From Spiroplasma sp. SV19 (lineage in GTDB: Bacteria; Bacillota_I; Bacilli_A; Mycoplasmatales; Mycoplasmataceae), in contig NZ_CP045455.1 in the NCBI RefSeq assembly GCF_030060925.1, positions 1,240,001 to 1,304,000 of the forward strand: a DNA stretch of 64,000 nucleotides, written 5' to 3'. Shown piece by piece: positions 1 through 11,116 of this stretch. Every line of letters begins with the position of its first letter. Positions within the stretch are counted from its first letter, which is position 1. The position numbers and the translations under genes were made by a program. Under the pieces are notes generated by a model that worked only from the letters and a program-made list of their open reading frames with translations, was not told where the DNA came from and did not search any database.

Positions 1-1
1 T

Positions 2-1900
2 CTATTATCTTTAATAAAAATAAGAAGAATAGGTTTAGATATAGTAATTGATTATATTAAAACCAATGAAAATAATACTTTATTGTATATAGTCCTATTT
101 TCAATTGTTATTTACTTAGTTTTTGTATTTTATAAGATATTTGCAAGTAAAAGCAAAATATATAGTAAAGAAAGTAAGAATAATACATATGGTTCAGCTA
201 AATGATTATCAGATAAAGAAATTGATGAAAAATATGCTAAAGTTGATTTATTTAATCCTAAAAATAATTATGGGATTGTTGTAAAAAGTGAAGAAAACAA
301 AAAAGGAAAAATTCAAGTAAACATCAGAAAAGATGCACATACTATTATTGTTGCTGGTACACGAGCAGGTAAAACACAAGGTTTTGTTAAACCTACTTTA
401 CAAGTTATGGCCCGTTGTAGTGTTAAACCAAGTTTATGCATAACTGATCCAAAAGGGGAATTGTATAGTAAAGATTCACAAATATTTAAAGATAATGGAT
501 ATAACGTTATTAAAATTGACTTACGTAATCCAGAACATTCATATTCATGAAATGTCTTAGCAAGTGCATTTAGTAATTGGGAAGAATATTGTAGATTGGA
601 AAAAGATGAGAAAGAATTAAATCAAAACTTCAAATCATTTTTATATAAGCAAAAAGCTATTGATTATATTAATGATATTTGTGAAACATTATTTTTTTCA
701 ACTAATTCAAAAGATGAGTTTTGAAATTCTGGGGCACGTGATATTACAAAAGGCATCTTATTAGGAATACTATATGAAATGAAAGAAAGCAATTCTCTTG
801 ATCAAAACAAATTTAATTTAGCAGAAATAATCCCTATCGTTAATAATATTGCAGCATTGAAGGACTACTTTCTTAGTTTACCTTCAACACATGTGGCTAG
901 AATCGCAGCAGGATCAATTGATGCTAGTGGTGATGCTTTAAATGACATAGCTTCTACATTAAAAAATAGATTAAATAAATTTAGTGATCCAATTATTAGG
1001 AATTTAATTAGCCAAAATGAAATTGATTTATCAAAAATAATATCTGAACCTACTGTGATATTTTTAGTATCACCTGATGATAAAAAAGATAAAGATATAT
1101 TTGCCAGTTTGTTTATTACGCAATTATATAAATTATTAATAGAACAAGCAGATAATGCTAAAGGTAAATTAACTAGACCATTTTATTTTATGTTAGATGA
1201 GTTTCCAACATTAGTTATTCCAGATATGGATAGAAAAATAACTGTTAGTGGAGGTAGAAATATTTGATTCACTTTAGTAATTCAAAGTAGAACACAATTA
1301 AATACAAATTATAAAGAAGCAGCAGAAACTATTTTAGATAATTGTCATATGCATATAATTATTCAAACTATGAATGCTAAAACTGCTGAATATTATTCAA
1401 AATTTGTAGGTAAAAAAACAATTGAATCATATTCATACTCAAATAAAAATAAACAGAGTCAAGAAAAAGGAATAGAATTAATATCATCAGATCAAGTAAT
1501 GAAATTTGAAAAAAATGAAGGGATTGTAATTTATACAAATGAGAATCCCTTGCGTACTAAATTTATACCAATGTGAGAAGTAGATGATTATCCAATTGGA
1601 GCAGTTCCAGACATTGATAAAATTCCAATGACTGATGATGAATTCGCCAATAATTATTTCTTTGATTTAAGTGATTGTGTTAAAGAAAATAAGATAGAAA
1701 GTAGCAATGAGTTAGTAGAAGAAAAACTTACAGTTAAGGACCTTCAAAAACAAAAGATTGATTTAGTTACATTATTAGAAGATTTACTTGAAGAAGAAAA
1801 ATTTCATTCATCAAGAGAAATTAAAGAGCAAATTAAAGCTGTACGTATTCAAATAGATGAAATAAGTGTACAAATTAAATCATTAGTGATAGCAAAGTAA
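2..1900 (+). CDS. traG: TraG/VirD4-like type IV coupling ATPase, 5' partial
   Basis: The reading frame is open from the window edge to TAA at 1898-1900 (632 residues visible, TGA as Trp); the start lies outside. A membrane segment is visible at residues 23-45. Walker A reads GTRAGKTQ at residues 119-126 (356-379) and Walker B is a hydrophobic strand ending in D399-E400 (about 1196). Between them is the typical TraG/VirD4 region with a GARD-like motif near 735. Coupling proteins of this family are membrane ATPases that bring the relaxase-DNA complex to a type IV secretion channel. The C-terminal tail after about residue 540 is charged and helical. A relaxase gene and a VirB4-like ATPase gene downstream support a conjugation role. 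No frameshift is seen. Confidence 0.9.
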
Positions 1901-1909
1901 TAAACGATT

Positions 1910-1930
1910 AAGGACGAAAGTCCTTTTTTT
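1910..1930 (+). terminator. Rho-independent terminator after traG
   Basis: A 6-bp perfect stem AAGGAC/GTCCTT closes a GAAA tetraloop and runs into a T tract. It starts nine bases after the traG stop codon. Confidence 0.85.
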
Positions 1931-2150
1931 GAAACTTGGTTTTCCAAGTTGTCCAAAGTATGCGCAGAGTTGTCCACACATATATTAAATACCCAATAAA
2001 TATGGGGTTTAATATATGCACAAATCTGCGCATACTTTTAAACGAGTTGGACACACGAAAAACCTATATGGAATATAGTGTTTTTTAAGATGTGTGGACA
2101 ACTCTTTTCCTGCTTTGGGTTAAAGATGTGCAAAACTATGGGTTAAAGAT
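1931..2150. repeat. Nested palindrome array, candidate oriT
   Basis: The non-coding stretch holds several inverted repeats. A 14-bp perfect pair contains TATGCGCAGA (1955-1968 with 2025-2038). A second 14-bp perfect pair is AGTTGTCCACACAT at 1968-1981 with its complement at 2090-2103. Inside lies TTAAATACCC/GGGGTTTAA (about 1985-2012), and a smaller stem CTATAT/ATATAG sits near 2064-2078. An 11-bp direct repeat GGGTTAAAGAT occurs at 2117-2127 and 2140-2150. Palindromes between a coupling-protein gene and a relaxase gene are typical of transfer origins; a replication origin or operator array is the alternative. No nic site can be assigned by eye. Confidence 0.5.
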
Positions 2151-2163
2151 TTTAATAGTTTGA

Positions 2164-2169
2164 TATAAT
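2164..2169 (+). promoter_or_regulatory. -10 box TATAAT after the palindrome array
   Basis: A perfect TATAAT lies 32 bases before the first ATG of the decayed gene at 2201. The -35 region (TTTAAT-like, around 2151) is weak. Confidence 0.5.
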
Positions 2170-2200
2170 GTTAAAGAACTAAAATATAGAAAGAAGGAAT

Positions 2201-3183
2201 ATGTATAGAACTTCAATATGTAATGAAAAATGATAGGATAGCAACAGAAAAAGATTTCTTAGTAAATTTTTATAATTATTTTAAACATAAAATTTGTAAT
2301 TTTAAAAATTGTAAAAGACAATCAATTAAATTAAAAATACCACTTTCTTTTTTTGAAACACTTAAAAATAGTAAATATTATGAAAATCGTTTTTTGAGTG
2401 AATTTGAACTAGATTATGTATTTAATGACTTATATGAATTAGTTAAAAAATCTACAGATAGATTTATTCTCATATATTTTTATTTATGTGAAGATCATGA
2501 AATTAATATATTTAAAAATTTATATTTTCAACATAAATTATCTGAAAAAATGCAATTAGATTTTCATGATAAAAGAATAAATGAACTTTTTATAAAAAAA
2601 TATATACATTATTATGTGTATTTAAATATGAAAACGATTCGCTTCTTAATTCACTTTTATCAAAATATGAGAGTGATAATTATTTTACAGATGCAGAATT
2701 AATTTGATTTCATGATATGAATTATTATCATCAGCTTTCAATTTCTTTAAGAAAAATTTTATTTTAGAGAAATATATTAAAAGTGGTAGTATTGATCAAG
2801 GGAAATATAATGGTCCAGATTTTATTTTTAAAAATACAGTTACTTCATATACAATTGGGTTTGAAATTACAGAATATGCTAAATTATTTTATGATGTTTC
2901 TGATATAAGAAACAAGGATAATTTTATAAAAACTATAGATAAAAAAATTACTAAATTAATGGATTCTGATTTTGATAAAAAAATGCAATATCTTGGAGAA
3001 ATTATTAATAAAAAAGTGATAAAAATAAGTAATTATATAAATACAGATGAAATAAAATTAGGAATAATAATGAATCACCAAATTTTACCACATGAATATT
3101 TTCATTTTGAATTTTGAATTAATTTTGTTGTAAATTCGTATAAAGGTTCGAAAAAAGCGTTTAATGAAATATACATATTATAA
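2201..3183 (+). pseudogene. Frameshifted cargo gene of unknown function
   Basis: A ribosome binding site (AAGAAGGA, 2191-2198) precedes ATG 2201, but that frame stops after 11 codons. Sensible coding continues in another frame from 2223 to about 2660, shifts again to a frame with in-frame TGA codons, shifts a third time near 2760, then runs open to TAA at 3181-3183. The summed product would be about 320 residues, rich in Lys, Asn, Phe and Tyr. One segment contains GPDFIF followed about 15 residues later by GFEIT, which vaguely recalls the PD...E-x-T/K core of restriction-like nucleases; this is weak. No family is recognised with confidence. Its place beside the transfer genes suggests lost accessory cargo. 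Confidence 0.65.
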
Positions 3184-3193
3184 GAAATAGTGT

Positions 3194-3199
3194 TATAAT
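3194..3199 (+). promoter_or_regulatory. -10 box of the relaxase operon
   Basis: TATAAT lies 137 bases before the relaxase start, so the transcript would begin with a leader of about 125 bases that contains the hairpin at 3231-3292. No good -35 box is seen. Confidence 0.5.
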
Positions 3200-3230
3200 T
3201 ATTTTGTAAAAATTAAATAGGCCATCGTGT

Positions 3231-3303
3231 ACTTCGAGTACCGGCAAATAAAGATATACTTTTTAGTATATGTTTGTGCTGGTGCTCGAAGTTTTTTATT
3301 TTT
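3231..3303 (+). terminator. Large hairpin in the relaxase leader (attenuator-like)
   Basis: The arms ACTTCGAGTACCGGCA (3231-3246) and TGCTGGTGCTCGAAGT (3277-3292) pair over 16 bases with two G-U pairs. An inner stem ATATAC/GTATAT (3254-3271) caps the structure. The right arm is followed at once by a T-rich run. It has the shape of an intrinsic terminator but lies between a promoter and the relaxase gene, so it would lower or condition transcription of the transfer operon. Confidence 0.6.
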
Positions 3304-3330
3304 ACATAGATATATTTTTTGGAGGTTGAT

Positions 3331-4677
3331 ATGCAAAACAAATTAAATTCAACACCACCAGTTGTGGGCCGACAAATTCGATATTCAAAATATGGTAGTT
3401 CTACATATAATTATTATTCAGATTCTGGATGAGATAACTATGTTACACGTGAAGAAGCTATTTGCAAAGAAATTGAAACTGATGTAGTAGAAAAATCTCA
3501 TACCCATGAGCAATTATTAAAACTAGAAAATGTAGTTCAAAATTCATGTGAAGAATATGGAACAGTATTTGATTATTATTCTAAACGTCCAGGTTCAACA
3601 GGATTGTTTGATGCAAACGGTAAAATGATGATTGACGGTATTAAAAATACCAAAAAAAGTATGCGAAAAAACAAAGTAACTTACATTGATGGAGTATGAT
3701 CATTAGATAGTAGTTTTGCATCACAATTTGAAATTACGACTGAACGTGCTGCAATGGAAGTTACCCAGAATTGTATTAATACTCTTATTAAAGGTTATGG
3801 AATGGATCCAAGTAATGTTAATTGAAAAGCTGCTTTTCATAAAAATACGGACAATCCACATGTTCATTTCTTATTATGAGAAAAAGAACCTAAAAGAATG
3901 AATTATAAAACGGGTAAATATGAATATACTGATCCAGGTAAAATGAATAAAAAGAATTTAAATAAAGCATGAGATGAATTTAAGTTTAAGGTAAATAGTT
4001 ATATTAAAAACAATTCATTAATGTATCATAATTTGAATATTCTACGTGATTCAATCGTAATGAATAAAAGTGATGATACGTTAACGTGAAAAGAAATTAA
4101 AAAGATTTATGATAATGAAACAAATAATACTTTATCAGTTAAATTTAATAAACTATTAGAACATATTCCTACAAAAGGTCGATTACAATATCAAAGTTCA
4201 AATTTTAATAGAGCAAGAAAACATATGGATAGTTTCTTAAATGAATTTATTAATTCTACAGTTATTAAAAATTCATATGATGAATACGAAAATATTTTAA
4301 CTAATCAACAACAAGAAATGGTTGAAGAATCATTAACGAATAAAGTTAGAACAGATTTAGCTTTAAATTATAAAGATAACAGAATTAATCATTTAAAAAT
4401 TGCAATCGCAAATAATATTTTAAAATTTATTAAAGATGAAGTTCCAGATTATAAAAAGGGTAAAAAATCACCATCATTTGTAAGAACAAGTGAATCTATT
4501 TTTAATGAGCGATTTAATCTTAATAAAAAGAAATCTATTAAATGAAATATTTTTGATAAATTACTAGTCACATTTAATAAGACAATAGCAAAAGAACGTC
4601 ATAGTTCATTATCATCTTTTTATGAAATGCAAAGTAAATCAATTTTTGAAAATTTAATGGTAAGAAAGGGGAAATAA
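3331..4677 (+). CDS. MobL-like (MOB-P type) conjugative relaxase
   Basis: This 448-residue protein starts at ATG 3331 behind a strong GGAGG (3321-3325). An HUH-type metal motif is visible: H170 followed by NPHVHF with H177 and H179. Upstream of it, a segment with GLFDANG, then a stretch ending in VWSLDSSF, matches the layout of Firmicutes MobL relaxases, where a LF(D/T)... segment precedes a WQ-x-V-x-SF segment. A tyrosine-rich N-terminus (Y19, Y22, Y27, Y29, Y30) may supply the nicking tyrosine. Relaxases nick oriT and lead the strand through the coupling protein. The C-terminal 250 residues are helical and charged. The gene heads a run of closely spaced transfer genes. The family assignment is from motifs only. 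Confidence 0.75.
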
Positions 4678-4678
4678 T

Positions 4679-4905
4679 ATGAAATATGTCTTAACTATAT
4701 TTATTTTTATATTTGTTATAACTATGTTTATTATCAGTTATTACATGATTAAAAATATATTAAATCATCTGGAAAGTTTAAATTAAAACTAAAAGAATTA
4801 GAAAGTAAAGAAATTCTAAAATTTAGAATTTTGTTAAGTATTGCTATTGCGTGTTTACTACTTGCAATTACATTTATTGGAATTTATATTGGAGTTTATG
4901 TTTAA
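4679..4905 (+). pseudogene. Small two-helix membrane protein, frameshifted
   Basis: ATG 4679 lies one base after the relaxase stop. The first frame codes for a strong membrane helix (residues 3-25) and stops at 4784-4786. A second frame continues without a start codon: it first gives a Lys/Glu-rich linker, then a second membrane helix ending in IGVYV before TAA 4903-4905. Joined, the product would be about 75 residues with two membrane spans, fitting a small channel-associated transfer protein. The break lies in an A/T-rich run near 4770-4785. A sequencing error is possible. Confidence 0.5.
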
Positions 4906-4919
4906 AGGAGGCGATAATT

Positions 4920-5363
4920 ATGAGTAATAAAACTAATACTGATTGATTAAATTTTCAAATTAAAACGGAATGATTAATAAAGAATAAGAAAGAATCAGAT
5001 TTAAAGGGCAATGTAAAAATTCCATTAAAAGTTCTAGGTTTATTAAATCCCTATGGGGTTATTAAACTTAGTTTAAATTGTATCCATCCAAATAAATATA
5101 ACAAAAATTATGCAACAGTTGGAATTTTAAAAACATATGAATATATGCATTGAGATAAAGAAGGCTTATTATCACCACATAAAATTTTAGGTAGTGATTT
5201 AGTTATTTATTTGAAAAAAATGTCTGATATTGTTGAACGATACAAAGCAAGAAAACAAAAGATTTACTTTCAAAATAAAGAGACATTACAAAAGTTAAAT
5301 GAAAATAATAATGAAGGAAAGGAGGAATTAGATGAAATTTTTATTAGCGATATTAATAACTAG
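4920..5363 (+). CDS. Hypothetical protein of the transfer operon
   Basis: This is a 147-residue protein with start ATG 4920 behind AAAGGAGG. It has no membrane segment or signal peptide. A central part with hydrophobic strands (residues 31-70) precedes a charged helix from about 100 to 135 that looks coiled-coil-like. Three Trp are coded by TGA. The last 32 bases overlap the start of the surface protein gene, and the ribosome binding site of that gene lies inside this one, so the two are translationally coupled. I do not recognise the family. The position between relaxase and TraE genes suggests a transfer or mating-pair role. Confidence 0.7.
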
Positions 5364-8217
5364 TATGTTACCTACAACTCCATTGATGTCGTTAACAACA
5401 ACTCAATTATCTAATATATTTTATGCATATAGTAATTCACCATTTTATCCAAACATAACATTATATTCAAATATAAATCTTAAAGTTTATAAGGGTACAA
5501 ATTCATGGTGAACAACATTAAGCGATAAAGATACAGGTACATACTATAGAAAATATACAGATTTTGTAAAAGATGAAAGTACATTTTATAAATATTATAA
5601 ATCTATTACTTTTGAATTTAGTGCCCTTTCTAGTTCATCTGGATTTGGGCGTAACCAGAGTTATTCTGGTCCAATTACATTGAGTTTAGCTTCATCAAAT
5701 AGGGATTATGATGTATTTAAATGGTCTCAAAATAGAACACAAAATCAAGCATCAAATTTAGCACAAATTTTAATTCAACCTGGAGCTTTAGCTGGTTATT
5801 TATGGTTTACATTTTATGTAGAGTGTTGAATGTATCAAGGTGGAAACTCTTCATGAACTGATACAACTAGTGAATTATCTGTAACAAAAATAACGATTAA
5901 TTCAAATCAGAATTTAGCAACAATTAAAAGCAATTTACAATCCAATTTATCAAGGCAAATAAATTTTGAGTCAGATTATTCAGGTGCTTTAGATGATAAA
6001 AGAAATATAACTGATCCAACCGGTAAAGGAAATGATTTAACGACAAAAATTAATTCAGTAATTAATAGCGTTTTGGGAAATGATTATTATGATTGAAAGC
6101 AGTATATTCAGCCATATTCTTTTAATAATTCAACAAGACAATCCACTATAGTTATCAAATTTATTAATCCAACTTCTAAACAACAAGAAGTCTGAACATT
6201 TTATACACCAATAAATATAACATTGTCATCAGGATATTGAGGAAAATCATTACGAGAAAGGTTACATATTATGCCTGGACAAATTGTTAATCCACAAGAT
6301 TCTACACAGGGAATGATTCCAGATACAGGAATTCAATTGGAACCAAGTAAAGTAACTCCAAATTATGGTGGTAACATTCAGTATCATACAACAGCACATA
6401 TTGAATTTGATGGATCAGATGATTCAACTGAATGAATGACTGTTAATGGTGAAAAAGTAGAAGTATTAAATAATAAATTTATTTATAACATGATAGATGA
6501 AAGAGTTGATAAAGGACCACAAGGAGTTAATGTATTTGATATAATCGTCTATCATGATGATGGAAAATACAAATCGCAATATCAAATTAAATATACAATA
6601 GCAAATTTAGTTCCTACATTAGAACAAAAATGATATGCATGGAATCCAACAAAAAACCCAGAACAAAATGCCTTAATTCAACCAACGATCGATGGAAAGC
6701 CAAACCCAAAATATGACAAAGAAGTTAATAAAACTACAGGAACAAAAACACAAATTATTTGAGTCAAAAAGAAGTCAGAATATCCATTTGCATTAGATCC
6801 ATTAAATCAAAATGGTGAAGTAATTAATCCAAATGTTAATCCTAAAGATTATGATTTAGGTTTTATTACTGAAGGTTCAGTTACCGGAATGGGTGTACAA
6901 CAATTATTTGATAAAACACAAGTTGACTCTGTACGAAGAGAAGGTGTAGATAATAAATTAACTAAATATAATAATCCAAATGACAAACAAAAATTAACTC
7001 AAATTGAATCTGATGCAGATAATAAATATTGATCATGAGAAGGAATTTGGCATTATGTGACTAAAACTAATGATGGATTAGCCTATGAAAAATATGTATT
7101 AATAGGGTGCTGAATATCAAAATAAATATCCTAGATTTTTAGATGTCTTAAATGATAATACAATTGCAGTAGACTTTTGAACAACAGTTCATGGAATTCA
7201 TTTAAAGAATTATTTGGCAACTTATAAAAGTTTAAATTCATTAGATATTAGTAAATTAACATTTGAACAAGTATCAAGTTATTGGAAAGAATATACGTCC
7301 GACGTTATTGCCCAACGAATTCCACCTGATCCAGACCCAGTTAAATATATTGATATTTCTGGAACTCTTCCAGCAATAAAAATGAATAAGGATGATATCA
7401 TTCAAATTAAAGATGTTATTAATATTGAAGTTGATAAATATATTAAATTAAAAAATAATAAGGCAATTATCGGTGTAGATTATTCTATCTATACACCAGA
7501 TGGAAAAGATATTAATGTTGATGTTAGTGGATTAAGCACATTATTAAATAATCAAACAGCACCACAATATTTAAAAATTAATATTAAAGCATTAGCAACA
7601 TCGACCTTATTAATTGGTAATGCTAATGTTCAAGTCCGAAATTCAAGTAGTTATAATCCAGATTTAGTTTCTGATTTAAGTAAAATTAAGTTTAAAGACT
7701 ATGATTTTAATTTTAAAGAATTTACGATTGATGAACTACGCCAATGAATTATTAAAAATGTAACAAATTATTTAGATACATATAGTTTTAATAATTTAGT
7801 TATTAATACGGATTATGGAATAACGGCAACTGAAATTCCAGAAGCAGATCCAGTTACACATGATAATACACCAGGTGATTTATCAGATAAAGTATTAACT
7901 GAATTTTTAGATACGACAACTGGTAAAACTAGTTTGACAATTATTCTTTATGCAAATGATGCATCAGATTTAGCAATCGGAAGTTCATCATTTAATTTAG
8001 TTAATAATCCAGTTTCACCACCAGTTCCTCCCGATCCACCAGAACCGCCAAAACCAAAACCAGATGCTGAACCGGGTGAAAGTTATTTTCAAAAGAATAA
8101 GGCATGAATTGCAGCAGTAATTGCAATAACAAGTGTAGTATCAGGGGGGGAGTAGGTATGTTCTTTTGATATAAAAAACGCAAAGGTATTGGTGGCAAAA
8201 ACCGTAAAAGAAAATAG
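5332..8217 (+). pseudogene. Large anchored surface protein (adhesin-like), two frameshifts
   Basis: ATG 5332 follows GGAGG. An N-terminal signal peptide (MKFLLAILITSMLPTTPLMS) leads into about 850 residues of extracellular-type sequence rich in Ser, Thr, Asn and Tyr. A proline-rich stalk (PPVPPDPPEPPKPKP, near 8020-8065), one membrane helix (8101-8160) and a basic tail (KKRKGIGGKNRKRK) end the protein at TAG 8215-8217. Two frame breaks interrupt it: near GGG 7105-7107, where the first frame stops at 7123-7125, and at the G7 run 8144-8150, where the current frame stops at 8153-8155 inside the membrane helix. One base less at the first and one base more at the second give a product of about 960 residues. 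The layout resembles the adhesion-related proteins carried by S. citri and S. kunkelii plasmids. Loss, phase switching or sequencing error are all possible. Confidence 0.7.
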
Positions 8218-8231
8218 AAGGATGTGAAGTT

Positions 8232-11114
8232 ATGAATGAAAATATAATTCCCAAAAATATTAAAAAGACTAGATTAGAATTTTGACGTGGAATTGGATTA
8301 ATTGAATTATTAATTATTCTAGGATATATTGGAATTTTAGCAGTTATCATTTTTTGTATTCCAACACCATGAACGTTTAAATTAGCATTAGCTATTATTG
8401 GATTAGTTTTTTTAATTCCATTGTTAATTCAAGTTTATCCAGGAGTTAAGGGCTGGTATGCAATAGCATTGATGTTTAAATTCTTAGCTAAGAAAAAAAC
8501 TTTTAAAGAATATACAGATAATGATACAACTTTATTATTTCCATACGATAAACTAATTGATGATAATGTTTTAAAAACTCGTTCAATTAATGGTAAAAGG
8601 AGATATATTTGTGCATTTGATGTAACTGGTTATAATATTTCATTATTAGATCAAAGAATTCAAGAATTAAAAATAATGGAATTTAGAGATGCATTAAAAT
8701 CATTAGAATTTGAAGTAAGTTTTCGTAAAATTGAAGTACCAATGGATTTTAGTGATTCTTTAAATGAAATAAAAACTAATTTAAATAATTGTGATACTTT
8801 ATTTAAAACAAAAGCTATTTCAGAAAAAGGTTATAATGCTAGAAAGTTCCAATTACTATCAACAAATAAAATTTTTAAGAATAGTACAATTGATAGTGAA
8901 AATAAAATTAAAACAAGAAAAATGTTTGTGATGTATTTATATTTTAATAAATTAGATGAAATAAATAGTATTCAATATATTATTAATCAATTTGAAAATG
9001 CTAATGTTAAATTAAAACAATTAAAAGGTTATGAATTAATTAATAGTATTAAGCGATTATTTAATCCATTTTGTGAATTATATAGCGAACAAACAGTAAA
9101 TGAAAATGAAAATATGATAGATTCATTGGTAACATTTAAAAAAGTGAGTTTTCATAAAAATTATTTCAAAGCTGATGGAATGTATTATTCAATAAATGGT
9201 ATTTACTCGTATCCTAATTACCCAACTAATGGATGGGGTGCTATGTTGGCAAATTTAGAACAAACTGTGATTTGAAATATTAAACATGAAAAAACACATA
9301 AAATTAAGAAACAAATTCAAACAGCATTAAATAATTTACAGACAAAACAAGTAATGTCTCGGGGGTTTATTAATAAAACAGATATTAAATATGATGAAGA
9401 AGTATTAACAACATTAATTGAACAAGTATCATCTGGGAATGATGTTGTAAAAACTGTTAATATTCTATTTTTGAATTATGCTGATAATTTAAAAGATTTA
9501 CAGAAAATAGAGAAACAATTAAAAAAACAATTATATGATATGGATATTGTATTAGACCCATTAGCATATCGTCAATTGGAATATTATGGTTCTATTCTGC
9601 CAAAACCTGATGATGCTTTAACTGGTGTGTTAGGACATCCAATGCCATGTTATACATTAGCTAATTCATTTCCATTTGTTAATAGTGGTGTGTTAGATTC
9701 TACTGGATTTTATTTAGGTGATAATTTATTAGGTGATACTATTTTGTTTGATACATTTTATTTAGATGAACATCGAACAAATTATAATGGTGTTATTTGA
9801 GGTAAGTCAGGTTATGGGAAATCATGAACAACTTATAAAGAAGTAATTCATCATTTAACAAAAAATCGTAGAGTAATTATTATTGATCCAGAAGGTGAAT
9901 ATAGAAATATTTGTAGTTTCTTTGATGGGCAATATCTAAATGCATCAAATGGGGCAATAATTAGAATTAATCCTTTTCAAATTTTTGATAATAGTTTAGT
10001 AGCAAAAGATGAAAACATTTTAGATGCAACTGAAATGGATGAAGTTTATAGTGAAGAACCACTATCAACTCATTTACGATTTTTAACACAATTTTTTAGT
10101 ACATTATATAAAGATTTACAAGAGCGAGAACTACGTGTTTTAAGTGCAGAATGCCAAAAAGTTTATCATAGTAAAGGTATAACAAACATAACAAATATAA
10201 GTAAATTGGAACCTGCTGATTTTCCTACTTTTAATGATTTATATGATGTGATATGTGCATCATATAATGAAAAGAAAACTCCAATATTAGCTGATTTAAA
10301 GGATTTATTAGAGTTTGATTTTATTGGTGATGGACAATATGCAAAATTATGGAATGGACATACAACATTAGAATTAAATAATATTTTTACAGTAATTGAT
10401 TTTAAAGATTTATTGGATCAAGATGTTCCTAATGTTACAGCAGCACAATTATATTTAATTCTTAATTATGTTAAAAATGAAATTAAATTAAATCGCCAAA
10501 AAGGTGATTCTGATATTGTAATTATTTTAGATGAAGCACACCGTTGTATTGATCCAGATAATCCGGTTGGATTAAATTTTATTTATCAAATGGCCAAACG
10601 TGGACGAAAATATCGGGCAAGATTATTATTAACTACTCAAAATTTAAAAGATTTTAGTGGTGGAGATAATCAATTAATTCATAAAAAAACCACAGCTATT
10701 TTAAATAATATTCAAACTATGACTATTATGCATCTAGCACCAGATGATTTAGAAGAATTATGTATTTTATTTAGACCATTTGGAGGTATTTCTGCTGCAG
10801 AACGTGAAAATATTGCGCGTGCAAAACGTGGTGATATGTTATTTATTTTATCATCATTTGACCGTCATTTTTTACATCGAAATGTAACATCAGAAGAGTT
10901 AGTAGCATTTAAAAATGAAAATTATATTATGCCAGAGTATGAAACAGAATCAGTTAAAGAAAAATCTATTAAGAATAAGAAAAAACAAAAAGATATTAAA
11001 GATAAAAAAGCCACTAACGTATTATCTGGAAATGAACATATTCCATTTAATGATGAATGACAAATTTCTATTGATAAAGATAAACAACCAACGAGTTTGA
11101 AAGGAAATAAATAG
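8232..11114 (+). CDS. traE: TraE/VirB4-like conjugation ATPase
   Basis: This is a 960-residue protein with start ATG 8232, 14 bases after the tail of the surface protein gene. Two membrane helices lie at residues 19-45 and 49-70. Walker A is GKSGYGKS at residues 524-531 (9801-9824) and Walker B ends in D767-E768 within a LDEAHR motif. The C-terminal Q-rich sensor segment (LLTTQNLKDF) follows. VirB4/TraE ATPases power assembly of type IV secretion channels, and Spiroplasma plasmids carry homologues under the name TraE. The N-terminal membrane helices resemble a VirB3-VirB4 or PrgI-like fusion; that is inference. The tail after residue 910 is lysine-rich. The gene appears intact. Confidence 0.88.
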
Positions 11115-11116
11115 GT

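Noticed and set aside
8001-8350. Two minus-strand frames at the end of the surface gene
   Set aside because: They are proline-rich mirror images of the stalk-coding sequence, without start signals.
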